Assembly: GCA_016296985.1 (NCBI GenBank)
Contig: JAEDHM010000022.1
Span: 1-14,846, forward strand
Reading direction: 5' to 3'
Source: Clostridia bacterium
GTDB lineage: Bacteria; Bacillota; Clostridia; Christensenellales; CAG-1252
DNA length: 14,846 bases
In this document: one piece after another, positions 1 through 7,307 of the stretch
Numbering within the stretch: position 1 is the stretch's first letter
How the letters are laid out: each line of letters opens with the position of its first letter
Notes under the pieces: generated by a model
Told to the model about the DNA's origin: nothing
Database searches by the model: none
The model's input: only the letters and a program-made list of their open reading frames with translations
Program-made: the position numbers and the translations under genes

Positions 1-160
1 GGTTTGCCGAAATTACCAAAAGTTTGTTTTCACCACCTGCACGTAATGCAAGGGTAATTTCATCCTTTTCGGGTTGAGAAATACGGAGTATTTTACCATT
101 TGTCAAAAAAGCGTTAAGCTCTTCCGCAAGGGCGTTTATGTTAAAAAAATCGTTTGGCAT
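1..160 (-). CDS. rqcH: RqcH/NFACT-family protein, N-terminal fragment (gene runs off the left edge)
   Basis: Read on the minus strand from an ATG at 160-158, the frame stays open to the window edge and gives 53 residues beginning MPNDFFNINALAEELN. The pattern of a short start, then LAEELN, then GKILRISQPEKDEITLALR, and then LLVISAN matches the extreme N-terminus of the NFACT/RqcH family (older names FbpA, YloA, fibronectin-binding protein A). In Bacillota, RqcH binds stalled 60S-like 50S subunits carrying peptidyl-tRNA and recruits tRNA-Ala to add C-terminal alanine tails that mark the chain for ClpXP. That role fits its place back to back with tig, clpP and clpX. The start is fixed by family conservation. 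No Shine-Dalgarno is present upstream; instead a -10 box ends 6 nt before the ATG. Only the N-terminal domain is visible, so catalytic and RNA-binding parts cannot be checked. Confidence 0.8.
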   Translation of the reverse strand, partial: MPNDFFNINALAEELNAFLTNGKILRISQPEKDEITLALRAGGENKLLVISAN

Positions 161-166
161 AGGTTT

Positions 167-196
167 ATTATAGACTTTTTCACCTATTTTTGGCAA
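167..196 (-). promoter_or_regulatory. Sigma-A-type promoter of rqcH, predicting a leaderless mRNA
   Basis: On the minus strand TTGCCA (196-191) is followed by an 18-nt spacer and a perfect TATAAT (172-167). Six nucleotides (AAACCT) separate the -10 from the ATG at 160, so the usual start site 7 nt past the -10 falls on the A of the start codon. The nearest purine-rich SD-like stretch (AGGTG) is 20 nt from the ATG, too far to act as a ribosome-binding site. Confidence 0.7.
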
Positions 197-255
197 TCTA
201 TTAGCCCTTAATTAATAAAATAATAATTTATAGTTTTAAACACCCTTAAAAATCC

Positions 256-284
256 TTGCCTAGTTCGTCAAAATGTGCTAGTAT
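256..284 (+). promoter_or_regulatory. Sigma-A-type promoter of the tig-clpP-clpX-lon-engB operon
   Basis: TTGCCT (256-261), a 17-nt spacer and TAGTAT (279-284) preceded by TGC give a -35 with an extended -10. Transcription should start near 291. That leaves a leader of about 29 nt carrying GGAGG at 304-308, a proper SD for the tig ATG at 320. The promoter is divergent from the rqcH promoter, with the two -35 boxes about 60 bp apart. No full CtsR or CIRCE operator is visible. Confidence 0.65.
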
Positions 285-319
285 TTATAAGACAAATTTT
301 ATCGGAGGATAAATTCTAA

Positions 320-1684
320 ATGAGCGACATTAAAGAATTAAAATTAAACGTCAAAGTTAATGGCAAAAACACTGAATTTGCCTGTCCTTTCACTACTGAA
401 GTAGTTGACAAGTTCCACACAAAGTACAACTTTGTTATCGAAGGCGAACTTCGTTCCGCAATGGAAATGGAAGTTTACTTCAAAACAAAAAACAGATACA
501 AAGTTATGGGATTCCGTAATGGCAAAGCCCCCAAGCATACAATCGAACAATTCTACGGCAAAGGCGTATGGATTGAAGATACCGTTGATATGGCTCTTGA
601 AGCATGCTACAACGGTTTGTTAAAGCAAGTATTGGCAGACGAAGCTCTTGTTGCTTCTCCCGAATACAGTGTTGACAAGGTTGAATTGGACAAGTACACC
701 TTCTCCTTCACCGCTTGCGTTATGCCCGAAATCCTTGTAGAAAATTACACCGGTCTCGACGTAGAAAAGGTTGCTCCCGTTGAAGTAACCGACGCTGACG
801 TTGACAAGGCCCTCGATAGCGAAAGAGATAAACTTGCTTGTTGGGAAGAAGTTACTGATCGTCCCGTTGCAAACGGCGACTCCGTAAACATTGACTACAG
901 CGGATCCGTTGACGGCGTTAAGTTTGACGGTGGCACTGCTGAAAAGCAAGATTTGGTTATTGGAAGCGGAACCTTTATTCCCGGCTTTGAAGATCAAATC
1001 ATCGGTATGAATATCGGTGAGGACAGAGATATCACCGTTACCTTCCCCGAAAATTACGGCGCTGAAAACCTTGCAGGAAAAGAAGCTGTATTTGCAATCA
1101 AATTGCACGAAATCAAGGTAAAGGTTCTCCCCGAACTTGACGACGAATTTGCAAAAGATGCAAGCGACGACTGTGACACTTTGGACCAATTGAAGGCAAA
1201 ACTCAGACGTGAATTGGAAGAAAAGGCTGTAAAGAACGCTGAAAACGCAACTGAGGGCAAACTTGTTGACAAACTTCTTGAAAACAACCCCATCGAATTC
1301 CCTGAAGAATACTACGACTTTATCGCTGAAAACGCTATCAGACAAGAAATGCAACAGCAAGGTATTCCCGTTGATCTCTACTTGAAGTACGTAAAGACCA
1401 CCATGGAAGAAATGGTAAAATCCTACAAGGAAGGCGACAATTTCAAGTATGCAATTGAAAACGAAAAGGTTCGTTTGATTATGACCGCAATCGTTAAGAA
1501 AGAAAACATCACCGCTGAAGAAAGTGACGTTGAAGCAAAGATCGCCGAATATGCTGAAAAAGCTGAAAAGAGCGTTGAAGACTACAAGAAAGAAATGAGA
1601 GAAGGCGAAGACAGATATATCGCCAACGTAGTTGTAAACGACAAGTTGCGTAAATTCTTGTTGGACAACAACAATATTAAGTAA
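320..1684 (+). CDS. tig: Trigger factor, ribosome-associated chaperone and peptidyl-prolyl isomerase
   Basis: The 454-residue product is trigger factor, which docks beside the ribosomal exit tunnel and shields emerging chains. The ribosome-binding loop signature GFRNGKAP is at residues 64-71. An FKBP-type isomerase domain spans about 183-268, with GTFIPGFEDQIIGM at 218-230 and the final strand AVFAIKLHEIKV. The acidic, lysine-rich helical C-terminal arms run from about 275 to the end. In the E. coli protein the GFR loop lies near residue 44, so this copy has roughly 20 extra residues at the N-terminus (MSDIKELKLN...). The ATG at 320 has a GGAGG 11 nt upstream, so the extension is probably real. 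This is the first gene of the operon, 42 nt from clpP, and it supplies the folding step ahead of the proteases encoded downstream. Confidence 0.95.
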   Translation: MSDIKELKLNVKVNGKNTEFACPFTTEVVDKFHTKYNFVIEGELRSAMEMEVYFKTKNRYKVMGFRNGKAPKHTIEQFYGKGVWIEDTVDMALEACYNGLLKQVLADEALVASPEYSVDKVELDKYTFSFTACVMPEILVENYTGLDVEKVAPVEVTDADVDKALDSERDKLACWEEVTDRPVANGDSVNIDYSGSVDGVKFDGGTAEKQDLVIGSGTFIPGFEDQIIGMNIGEDRDITVTFPENYGAENLAGKEAVFAIKLHEIKVKVLPELDDEFAKDASDDCDTLDQLKAKLRRELEEKAVKNAENATEGKLVDKLLENNPIEFPEEYYDFIAENAIRQEMQQQGIPVDLYLKYVKTTMEEMVKSYKEGDNFKYAIENEKVRLIMTAIVKKENITAEESDVEAKIAEYAEKAEKSVEDYKKEMREGEDRYIANVVVNDKLRKFLLDNNNIK

Positions 1685-1690
1685 TAAAAA

Positions 1691-1703
1691 ACCGCTTTGC
1701 GGT
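1691..1703 (+). other. Small hairpin between tig and clpP (ACCGCTTTGCGGT)
   Basis: A 5-bp stem with a 3-nt loop begins 6 nt after the tig stop. On the + strand it is followed by AATAATTATA, not a T-run, so it is unlikely to end transcription. It may protect the 3' end of tig mRNA or separate the two cistrons. On the - strand the same element reads as a stem followed by TTTTTTATT, the form of an intrinsic terminator for antisense RNA. The same palindrome occurs inside lon at 5207-5219. Confidence 0.5.
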
Positions 1704-1726
1704 AATAATTATAGGAGAGACGAATT

Positions 1727-2329
1727 ATGGTAGAAGAAAAAAACGTGGTTATTCCTTACGTAACCGATGCAAACAACACAAGAACTTCGGATTTGTTTTC
1801 CCGCATGCTTGAAGATAGAATAATCTTCTTGATGGGACCTGTTACCCCGGAAATGGCAAATACCGTAATCGCCCAACTCCTTTATCTAGAAGGTAAGGAC
1901 GGCGATAAGGATATCTATATGTATATCAACAGCCCCGGCGGAAGCGTTGCCGACGGATTGGCAATTTACGACACAATGAAATATATCAGTTGCGACGTAT
2001 GTACAATTTGTATGGGTAAGGCAATGTCTATGGGCGCTTTATTGCTCGCAGCAGGCACAAAGGGAAAGCGTTTCAGCTTAGAACACTCTGAAATTATGAT
2101 TCATCAAGTGTTGATCAGCGGTGGTCTTGAAGGTCAAGCAACCGACGTTGCTATTTACACCAAGCAACTTTTGAAGACTAAGGAAAAGTTGAACAAGATT
2201 TTGTCTGAATGTACCGGTCAATCCTACGAGAAGGTTTGCGCCGATACCGAAAGAGACAACTATATGTCTGCTCAAGATGCAAAGGCATACGGCCTTATCG
2301 ACGATATTTTGGTAAAAAGGAAAAAATGA
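1727..2329 (+). CDS. clpP: ATP-dependent Clp protease, proteolytic subunit
   Basis: This 200-residue protein is the serine peptidase that forms the double-heptamer chamber worked by ClpX or ClpC. The catalytic triad can be placed as Ser101 in KAMSMGA, His126 in MIHQ, and Asp177 in DTERDNYMSA. The oxyanion and strand motif INSPGGSVADG is at 68-77. Length is typical of the family. Two positions differ from the usual text: the residues before the nucleophile are AM where most ClpPs have AA or AS, and the His motif reads HQVLISGG where HQP is usual. The two-residue-longer ISGG loop is something I recall in other Bacillota ClpPs. The ATG has AGGAGAG at 1713-1719. The stop overlaps the clpX start as ATGA, which favours coupled synthesis of the peptidase and its unfoldase. 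Confidence 0.95.
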   Translation: MVEEKNVVIPYVTDANNTRTSDLFSRMLEDRIIFLMGPVTPEMANTVIAQLLYLEGKDGDKDIYMYINSPGGSVADGLAIYDTMKYISCDVCTICMGKAMSMGALLLAAGTKGKRFSLEHSEIMIHQVLISGGLEGQATDVAIYTKQLLKTKEKLNKILSECTGQSYEKVCADTERDNYMSAQDAKAYGLIDDILVKRKK

Positions 2330-3564
2330 CAGTAAAACTCGGTAAAGACTTATCCTGTTCTTTTTGTGGCAGGCATGAATATGAAGTAAAGCGTTTAATC
2401 GGCGGAATCGGCGGTGTTTTTATTTGCAACGACTGTATTGAGCAGTGCGTTGATATTTTAAAGCACGATGCGAAAAATTCCGCCAACGCCGAAACTTCTC
2501 AAAAATTGCCCTCACCAAAGGAAATAAAGGAAAAACTTGACGAGTATATCGTTGGGCAAGAGATGGCGAAAAGGACTTTGTCCGTTGCAGTTTACAACCA
2601 CTACAAGCGTATAAGCAAAAAACTTGCGACTCAAGACGATGGTATCGTTTTAGAAAAAAGCAACGTGCTTTTGCTCGGACCTACGGGTAGCGGAAAAACT
2701 TTGCTTGCCAAAACTCTTGCAAACGTGTTAAACGTTCCTTTTGCCGTTGCCGATGCAACCACTTTGACCGAGGCAGGTTACGTCGGTGAAGACGTCGAAA
2801 ACATTTTGTTAAAACTTATCCAAGCCGCTGACTACGATATTCAACGTGCCGAAAAGGGTATTATCTATATCGACGAAATTGACAAAATAGCAAGAAAAAG
2901 TGAAAACGTTTCAATCACTCGCGACGTTTCCGGAGAGGGAGTACAGCAAGCGCTTTTGAAGATTATTGAAAGCACCGTTGCAAACGTTCCCCCTCAAGGC
3001 GGAAGAAAACATCCTCAACAAGAATGCATTCAAATCGACACCACAAACATTTTGTTCATTTTCGGCGGTGCCTTCGTAGGACTTGAAAAAATCGTTGCAA
3101 ACCGTACCGATGGCGGAGCAATGGGCTTTGGGGCAGACGTAGGAAAGCGTTCTTCTTACGAAGAACTTATCTCTTCCTTGCAACCCGACGACTTAATCAA
3201 ATACGGACTTATTCCCGAATTTATCGGTCGTGTACCCGTGGTTGTAGGTTTAAATTCTTTGGACGAAAACGCTCTTATCCAAATTTTGTCCCAACCTAAA
3301 AACGCCCTTATCAAACAATACAAAAAACTTTTCTCTTACGACGGTGTTGAAATCGTTTTTGAAGAGGACGCCTTGTTGACTGTTGCTCAAAAGGCAATCA
3401 AGCTTAAAACAGGCGCAAGAGGATTGCGTACCATTATGGAAGACGCGATGTTGGAAATTATGTACGAAGTCCCCGGAAACGACAACATCCAAAAGGTGAT
3501 TATCACCAAAGAAGTCATTGAGAAAAATGAAAAACCAAAGATTATTTACAAGGAAACGGCATAA
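2326..3564 (+). CDS. clpX: ATP-dependent Clp protease, ATP-binding subunit ClpX
   Basis: The 412-residue product is the AAA+ unfoldase that feeds ClpP. In order it has a C4 zinc-binding domain (C11, C14, C34, C37), Walker A GPTGSGKT (118-125), the pore loop GYVG (151-154), Walker B IIYIDE (179-184), the substrate-gripping loop GGRKHP (225-230), the ClpP-docking tripeptide (here MGF, 266-268, where IGF or LGF is usual), the arginine-finger stretch PEFIGRVP (297-304), and sensor 2 GARGLR (363-368). The frame is open upstream to 2209, but the zinc-finger protein properly begins at the ATG at 2326. That codon overlaps the clpP stop as ATGA, with AAGG just upstream. The stop at 3562-3564 abuts the lon ATG directly. 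Confidence 0.95.
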   Translation: MTVKLGKDLSCSFCGRHEYEVKRLIGGIGGVFICNDCIEQCVDILKHDAKNSANAETSQKLPSPKEIKEKLDEYIVGQEMAKRTLSVAVYNHYKRISKKLATQDDGIVLEKSNVLLLGPTGSGKTLLAKTLANVLNVPFAVADATTLTEAGYVGEDVENILLKLIQAADYDIQRAEKGIIYIDEIDKIARKSENVSITRDVSGEGVQQALLKIIESTVANVPPQGGRKHPQQECIQIDTTNILFIFGGAFVGLEKIVANRTDGGAMGFGADVGKRSSYEELISSLQPDDLIKYGLIPEFIGRVPVVVGLNSLDENALIQILSQPKNALIKQYKKLFSYDGVEIVFEEDALLTVAQKAIKLKTGARGLRTIMEDAMLEIMYEVPGNDNIQKVIITKEVIEKNEKPKIIYKETA

Positions 3565-5835
3565 ATGTTCGATTATACAAACAAGGTTCCCGTATTCGAC
3601 CAATTGAAAGGACCTCTTTTCCCGGGGGATATGGTTCGTATCACGGGAAGTGACGATATTGAATTTTTTAAACTGATAACTGCATCTTCGATATGCGGTT
3701 ATTTCATAGCAGGGGTATTTCCTTACGAAGACGACAAGAGCGTAGGATCCTTAGTTAAGGTTGACAATCTTGACACTATGCTTATTGAAAACCGTGTACG
3801 CGGTTACGTCGAAGCTCGTGTTATTTTCAACAACAGTAAAGAAGTAAGGGAAGGTATTTCCTTCGTTCAAGCAAGTGAATTTCCCTATTTCCAAAGGGGA
3901 ATTGACGAACTTTTGCCCACTATCACCGTTATCAACGCCTTTTTGCAAAAACTAAAAAACGTTACCGAAGAAAGTTTTTTGCACGACTATTCTGTTGATA
4001 CCAACAATATAAACGGATGGATTGACAAAATCGTACCTCGTCTAAATCGTTGTGAAAAAGAAAAGATCTTCCTCGAATCGGACACGTTGTTACGTCTTCG
4101 CTTTACCGCAGTCGGCATTCAGTTGCAAATCGACTATGAAAAGGCAAAGCGTGAATTTGACGAAAAGGTAAATCAAAATATTCAAGAAAACCAAAAGGAA
4201 TATTTTTTGCGTGAACAACTTCGCGTTTGCAATGAGGAACTTTTTGGGGCAGAAAGTGAAATTGAAGATTACGAAAACCGTATTAAAGAGCTGGATGCTC
4301 CCGAAAACGTAAAGGAAAAATTGTACAAGGAATTGAGAAAGTTGGCAAACACCCAATCCTCAAGTCCTGAAAGTTACGTACAACGCAACTACCTTGACGC
4401 AGTCCTTGATTTACCTTGGGGTATTTGTAGCAAAGATGCAATCAATTTGGATAAAGCGGAGAAAATCCTTGACGAAGACCATTACGGCATCAAAAAGGTA
4501 AAGGAAAGAATCCTTGAATTTTTGGCAGTAAAAAAGATGACCGGTGACAGACGTGCCGCAATCCTTTGTTTCGTAGGTCCTCCCGGCGTAGGTAAAACCT
4601 CAATCGTTCGCTCTATCGCAAAGGCTATGAATCGTGAATATATTCGCGCAAGCTTGGGCGGTGTACACGACGAAGCTGAAATTCGCGGTCACCGTAAAAC
4701 ATACATAGGCTCTATGCAGGGCAGAATTATGAGCGGTATTTCCAAGGCAGGAACAATGAATCCCGTATTCTTGCTTGACGAAATCGACAAGGTGAGCAAC
4801 GATTACAAGGGCGATCCCTCAAGCGCATTGCTTGAAGTTTTAGACCCCGAGCAAAACAAGGGTTTCGTTGACAATTTCCTTGAAATTCCCTTCGACTTGT
4901 CAAAAGTTTTGTTTATCACAACGGCAAACAACGCCGATACAATTGCCAAACCTTTGCTTGACCGTATGGAAATTATCGAGATGAGCGGTTATACCATTGA
5001 GGAAAAGATTGAAATTGCAAAACGCCACCTTATTCCTAAACAAGCGAAAGAACACGGCGTTGATGGATTGATTGAAATTTCCGACAAGGCCATTGAAAAA
5101 TTGGTTGACGGCTATACTCGTGAATCAGGCGTTAGAAAGCTCGAGCAAAAAATTGCAGCCCTTTGCAGAAAGGTTGCAGTAAAATTGGCTTCTGAGAAAA
5201 AATCAAACCGCAAAGCGGTTTCTATCGCTGATACCGATATTGAAAGTTATATGGGTATGGTAAAATACCGTGATGACGAACTTAGGAAGGAATCAACCGT
5301 CGGCGCAATTACAGGACTCGCTTGGACTGAATACGGCGGTGTTACTATGGAATTAGAATGTCGTCTTATTCGCGGTAAAGGTGATTTGGTAATAACCGGT
5401 AACTTGGGAAAAGTTATGGACGAATCCGCTCGTCTTGCCGTTTCAGTGGTAAAAGCCATCGCTCCCGACTTTGGCGTTGACAGTGAGGATTTCAAAAAAT
5501 ACGATATCCATATTCACGCGCCCGAGGGAGCAGTGCCCAAAGACGGTCCTTCCGCAGGTATTGCATTGACTACCGTAATATTGTCCGCTTTCACGGGAAG
5601 AAAGGTTGTAAACGACAAGGCTTTAACAGGTGAAATCACCTTGTGGGGTAGAGTTTTGCCTATCGGCGGTGTAAAAGAAAAATGTCTTGGAGCTTTGCGC
5701 GCGGGTATAAACACGGTATTATTACCCATTGGAAACAAGGTCGACTTTATGGATTTACCCGAAACTATAAAGAGCAAGGTAAACGCAATTTTCGTTACGG
5801 ATATCCGTGAAGTATTGGACCAAATGTTGGTATAA
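3565..5835 (+). CDS. lon: ATP-dependent protease Lon (LonA type)
   Basis: The 756-residue protein is a soluble LonA, combining substrate-binding, AAA+ and peptidase domains in one chain. The N-terminal LAN domain (about 1-190) is recognisable from FPG near residue 19 but is divergent and short. A coiled-coil stretch (about 190-265) contains the typical YFLREQLR. The AAA+ domain has Walker A GPPGVGKT (338-345), GHRKTYIGSMQGRI (375-388) and Walker B VFLLDEID (401-408). The peptidase domain has the Ser-Lys dyad: Ser663 in PKDGPSAGI and Lys706, the second lysine of GGVKEK. There is no membrane segment, so it is not LonB. The ATG follows the clpX TAA with no gap and has AAGGA about 10 nt upstream. 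A 17-bp palindrome lies in the linker between the AAA+ and peptidase domains. Lon degrades misfolded and some regulatory proteins. Confidence 0.94.
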   Translation: MFDYTNKVPVFDQLKGPLFPGDMVRITGSDDIEFFKLITASSICGYFIAGVFPYEDDKSVGSLVKVDNLDTMLIENRVRGYVEARVIFNNSKEVREGISFVQASEFPYFQRGIDELLPTITVINAFLQKLKNVTEESFLHDYSVDTNNINGWIDKIVPRLNRCEKEKIFLESDTLLRLRFTAVGIQLQIDYEKAKREFDEKVNQNIQENQKEYFLREQLRVCNEELFGAESEIEDYENRIKELDAPENVKEKLYKELRKLANTQSSSPESYVQRNYLDAVLDLPWGICSKDAINLDKAEKILDEDHYGIKKVKERILEFLAVKKMTGDRRAAILCFVGPPGVGKTSIVRSIAKAMNREYIRASLGGVHDEAEIRGHRKTYIGSMQGRIMSGISKAGTMNPVFLLDEIDKVSNDYKGDPSSALLEVLDPEQNKGFVDNFLEIPFDLSKVLFITTANNADTIAKPLLDRMEIIEMSGYTIEEKIEIAKRHLIPKQAKEHGVDGLIEISDKAIEKLVDGYTRESGVRKLEQKIAALCRKVAVKLASEKKSNRKAVSIADTDIESYMGMVKYRDDELRKESTVGAITGLAWTEYGGVTMELECRLIRGKGDLVITGNLGKVMDESARLAVSVVKAIAPDFGVDSEDFKKYDIHIHAPEGAVPKDGPSAGIALTTVILSAFTGRKVVNDKALTGEITLWGRVLPIGGVKEKCLGALRAGINTVLLPIGNKVDFMDLPETIKSKVNAIFVTDIREVLDQMLV
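5205..5221 (+). repeat. Palindrome inside lon sharing its core with the tig-clpP hairpin
   Basis: AAACCGC-AAA-GCGGTTT is a perfect 7-bp stem with a 3-nt loop. Its 13-nt core is the exact reverse complement of the hairpin at 1691-1703. Here it is translated as part of SNRKAVSI in a loosely conserved linker of Lon (around residues 547-553). It may be a dispersed short repeat inserted in frame, or a chance match to a common terminator-like stem. Confidence 0.45.
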
Positions 5836-5838
5836 ATT

Positions 5839-6420
5839 ATGGAAATAACAAAAGCTGAATTTAAAACTTCGGTAGGAAGCAACAATTTCCCCGAAGGTCT
5901 AACCGAAATTGCCGTTGTAGGTAGGTCAAACGTTGGTAAATCTTCTCTTATCAACTTTTTAACCAACCACGGCAAACTTGCTCGCACGTCAAAAGAGCCG
6001 GGTAGAACAAGGCTTATAAACTATTTTTCAATCAATGACGGTCAATTTTACTTGGTTGACTTGCCCGGTTACGGCTATGCTCGTGTTTCCGATGCGGAAA
6101 AGGAAAAATGGGCAACCCTTATCGAAAGTTATTTGTTAGAATCTAAAGGATTAAAACACGTTTTCGTTTTGGTTGATATTCGCCACGATCCCACCGCCTT
6201 GGATGAACAAATGATAAATTATCTCTATCATTACAACGTGCCTTTCTCGATAATCGCAACTAAGGCCGACAAACTTTCAAGGGCAGAAACCGCAAGGCAA
6301 AGAAAAGCGATTGCAGATGCTTTGCATCTGACTCCTTCAAACATCTACGTTTCATCCTCTTTAAACAAAAGTGGAAAAGCCGAAATTATGACGAGAATTG
6401 AACAAGTCCTCAACAATTAA
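5839..6420 (+). CDS. engB: Ribosome-assembly GTPase EngB (YsxC/YihA)
   Basis: The 193-residue protein is a small TRAFAC-class GTPase needed for late assembly of the 50S subunit. All G motifs are present: G1 GRSNVGKS (28-35), the G2 threonine in GRTRLIN (57), G3 DLPG followed by YGYA (74-81), G4 TKAD (141-144) and G5 SSS (172-174). Length is normal for the family. It starts 3 nt after the lon stop, and no convincing SD is visible, so translation probably depends on ribosomes finishing lon. Its place after lon matches the lonA-ysxC order of Bacillus. A strong terminator 20 nt past the stop closes the operon. Confidence 0.95.
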   Translation: MEITKAEFKTSVGSNNFPEGLTEIAVVGRSNVGKSSLINFLTNHGKLARTSKEPGRTRLINYFSINDGQFYLVDLPGYGYARVSDAEKEKWATLIESYLLESKGLKHVFVLVDIRHDPTALDEQMINYLYHYNVPFSIIATKADKLSRAETARQRKAIADALHLTPSNIYVSSSLNKSGKAEIMTRIEQVLNN

Positions 6421-6439
6421 GATAAAAATTTGTCATAGA

Positions 6440-6467
6440 AAAAAGAAGCGTGCAAACGCTTCTTTTT
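6440..6467 (+). terminator. Intrinsic terminator of the tig-engB operon
   Basis: GAAGCGT (6445-6451), a GCAA tetraloop and ACGCTTC (6456-6462) form a perfect 7-bp stem. It is extended by AAAAA on the left against TTTTT on the right. The GNRA loop closed by a T-A pair also occurs in the next terminator. Confidence 0.92.
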
Positions 6468-6485
6468 GTTTGACTTGAAGAAATT

Positions 6486-6513
6486 TTGCTTTCCGTAAAG
6501 GGAAGACTATAAA
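6486..6513 (+). promoter_or_regulatory. Candidate promoter for the 6609 gene
   Basis: TTGCTT (6486-6491), a 16-nt spacer and TATAAA (6508-6513) resemble a sigma-A promoter, with a start near 6520 and a leader of about 90 nt. A second possibility nearer the gene is CATATACT at 6575-6582. It resembles the -10 of the sporulation factor sigma-E, but its -35 match is poor. A promoter must lie somewhere here because the gene is isolated between two terminators. Confidence 0.4.
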
Positions 6514-6608
6514 AGGTTATAAGGCAATGGGAAATTATAAAATTCTAATTAACGGACAATTTTCCCACCTTCTTCATATACTGAATTAGAATATAAGGAG
6601 GTAGATTT

Positions 6609-7253
6609 ATGCCATTTTCCAACAACGTAAGACCGGACAGAATGCCGGGACCCATAAACGGAAATCCTATGTCAGGATTATGCGATAGGGTGTGTATTCA
6701 AGTGAAAAAGGTGTTTGATGCCTGCGTAAAGCAGGAGACAATTACAGGGCAAACTCTTGCTTTGACGTCCACCGTCCCCACTGACGTGGCAACACCTTTT
6801 ACCTACATAAGCGCGCGTAACACCACAACCCGTGGAGAAATCAGCAATCTTATCATAATACCCGTGGCGGACCGTCAAGGTTGCTCAAGGGTGCAGTGCA
6901 CGGTTACAATTCCTATGGAAGTTTTATTTACCGATGCAACGGGTATCACGGCTTCGGGTACAACCTCAATCGTCATTACAAAGGACGTATTGATGAATAT
7001 TCCTCAAGCTTCGGTAATGCCCTATGAGATCGAAGCGGTAGTCAGCGCGGTAAGCACGGTAGGAAACTACGTAAGTGATGCAACCTTCTCGGTTACAATT
7101 TGCGTAACAGTCATTATGAAGGTTGTTTCCGAAGTCGAGTTACTTGTTCCTTCCTACGGATATTGCTTTATTCCCCCTTGTCAAGAGTTTCAACAGGAAG
7201 TATGCGAGGGATTTTTCGATTTACCGCTTTTCCCACCTGATCGCAGATGCTAA
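6609..7253 (+). CDS. Cysteine-rich beta-type protein of unknown function
   Basis: I do not recognise a named family with certainty. The 214-residue product has no signal peptide and no membrane helix. It begins with a Pro/Asn-rich tail (1-22), then the striking segment CDRVCIQVKKVFDAC (25-39), which I have the impression recurs in hypothetical proteins of Clostridia. Residues 43-180 alternate hydrophobic and Thr/Val-rich stretches, suggesting beta strands. A C-terminal part has PSYGYCFIPPC (181-191) and ends in a cysteine. There are ten cysteines (25, 29, 39, 92, 97, 165, 186, 191, 199, 214), many for a cytoplasmic protein. The SD AAGGAGGT (6595-6602) is the strongest in the window, and the gene has its own terminator, which suggests high or staged expression. 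A spore-coat or other cross-linked structural role is a guess from composition only. Confidence 0.85.
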   Translation: MPFSNNVRPDRMPGPINGNPMSGLCDRVCIQVKKVFDACVKQETITGQTLALTSTVPTDVATPFTYISARNTTTRGEISNLIIIPVADRQGCSRVQCTVTIPMEVLFTDATGITASGTTSIVITKDVLMNIPQASVMPYEIEAVVSAVSTVGNYVSDATFSVTICVTVIMKVVSEVELLVPSYGYCFIPPCQEFQQEVCEGFFDLPLFPPDRRC

Positions 7254-7254
7254 A

Positions 7255-7282
7255 AAAAGGGGCAATGCAAATTGCCCTTTTA
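7255..7282 (+). terminator. Intrinsic terminator after the cysteine-rich gene
   Basis: GGGCAAT (7260-7266), a GCAA tetraloop and ATTGCCC (7271-7277) form a perfect 7-bp stem with A-rich DNA before it and TTTT after it. It starts directly after the stop codon. Confidence 0.9.
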
Positions 7283-7307
7283 TATTGCAGTAAAGACTTT
7301 TCCTTGA

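Noticed and set aside
266..272. CtsR operator in the tig promoter
   Set aside because: Only one GTCAAA half-site is visible at 267-272; the tandem GGTCAAA-NAN-GGTCAAA pattern is absent.
620..1360. 246-codon open frame on the minus strand inside tig
   Set aside because: It is antisense to a certain gene, has a Phe/Val-rich composition produced by reading GAA/AAC-rich codons backwards, has no SD or promoter, and resembles no family.
2209..2325. Upstream extension of the clpX frame by 39 codons
   Set aside because: The added residues are Arg/Tyr-rich read-through of the clpP frame; the zinc-finger domain begins properly at the ATG at 2326 with an ATGA overlap.
5514..5987. 157-codon minus-strand open frame across the lon-engB junction
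   Set aside because: It lies over well-defined plus-strand catalytic motifs and has no start signals; it is a shadow of the codon use of lon and engB.
6529..6566. Inverted repeat GGGAAA/TTTCCC upstream of the 6609 gene
   Set aside because: Only six pairs with a long, A/T-rich loop; expected by chance in this composition.
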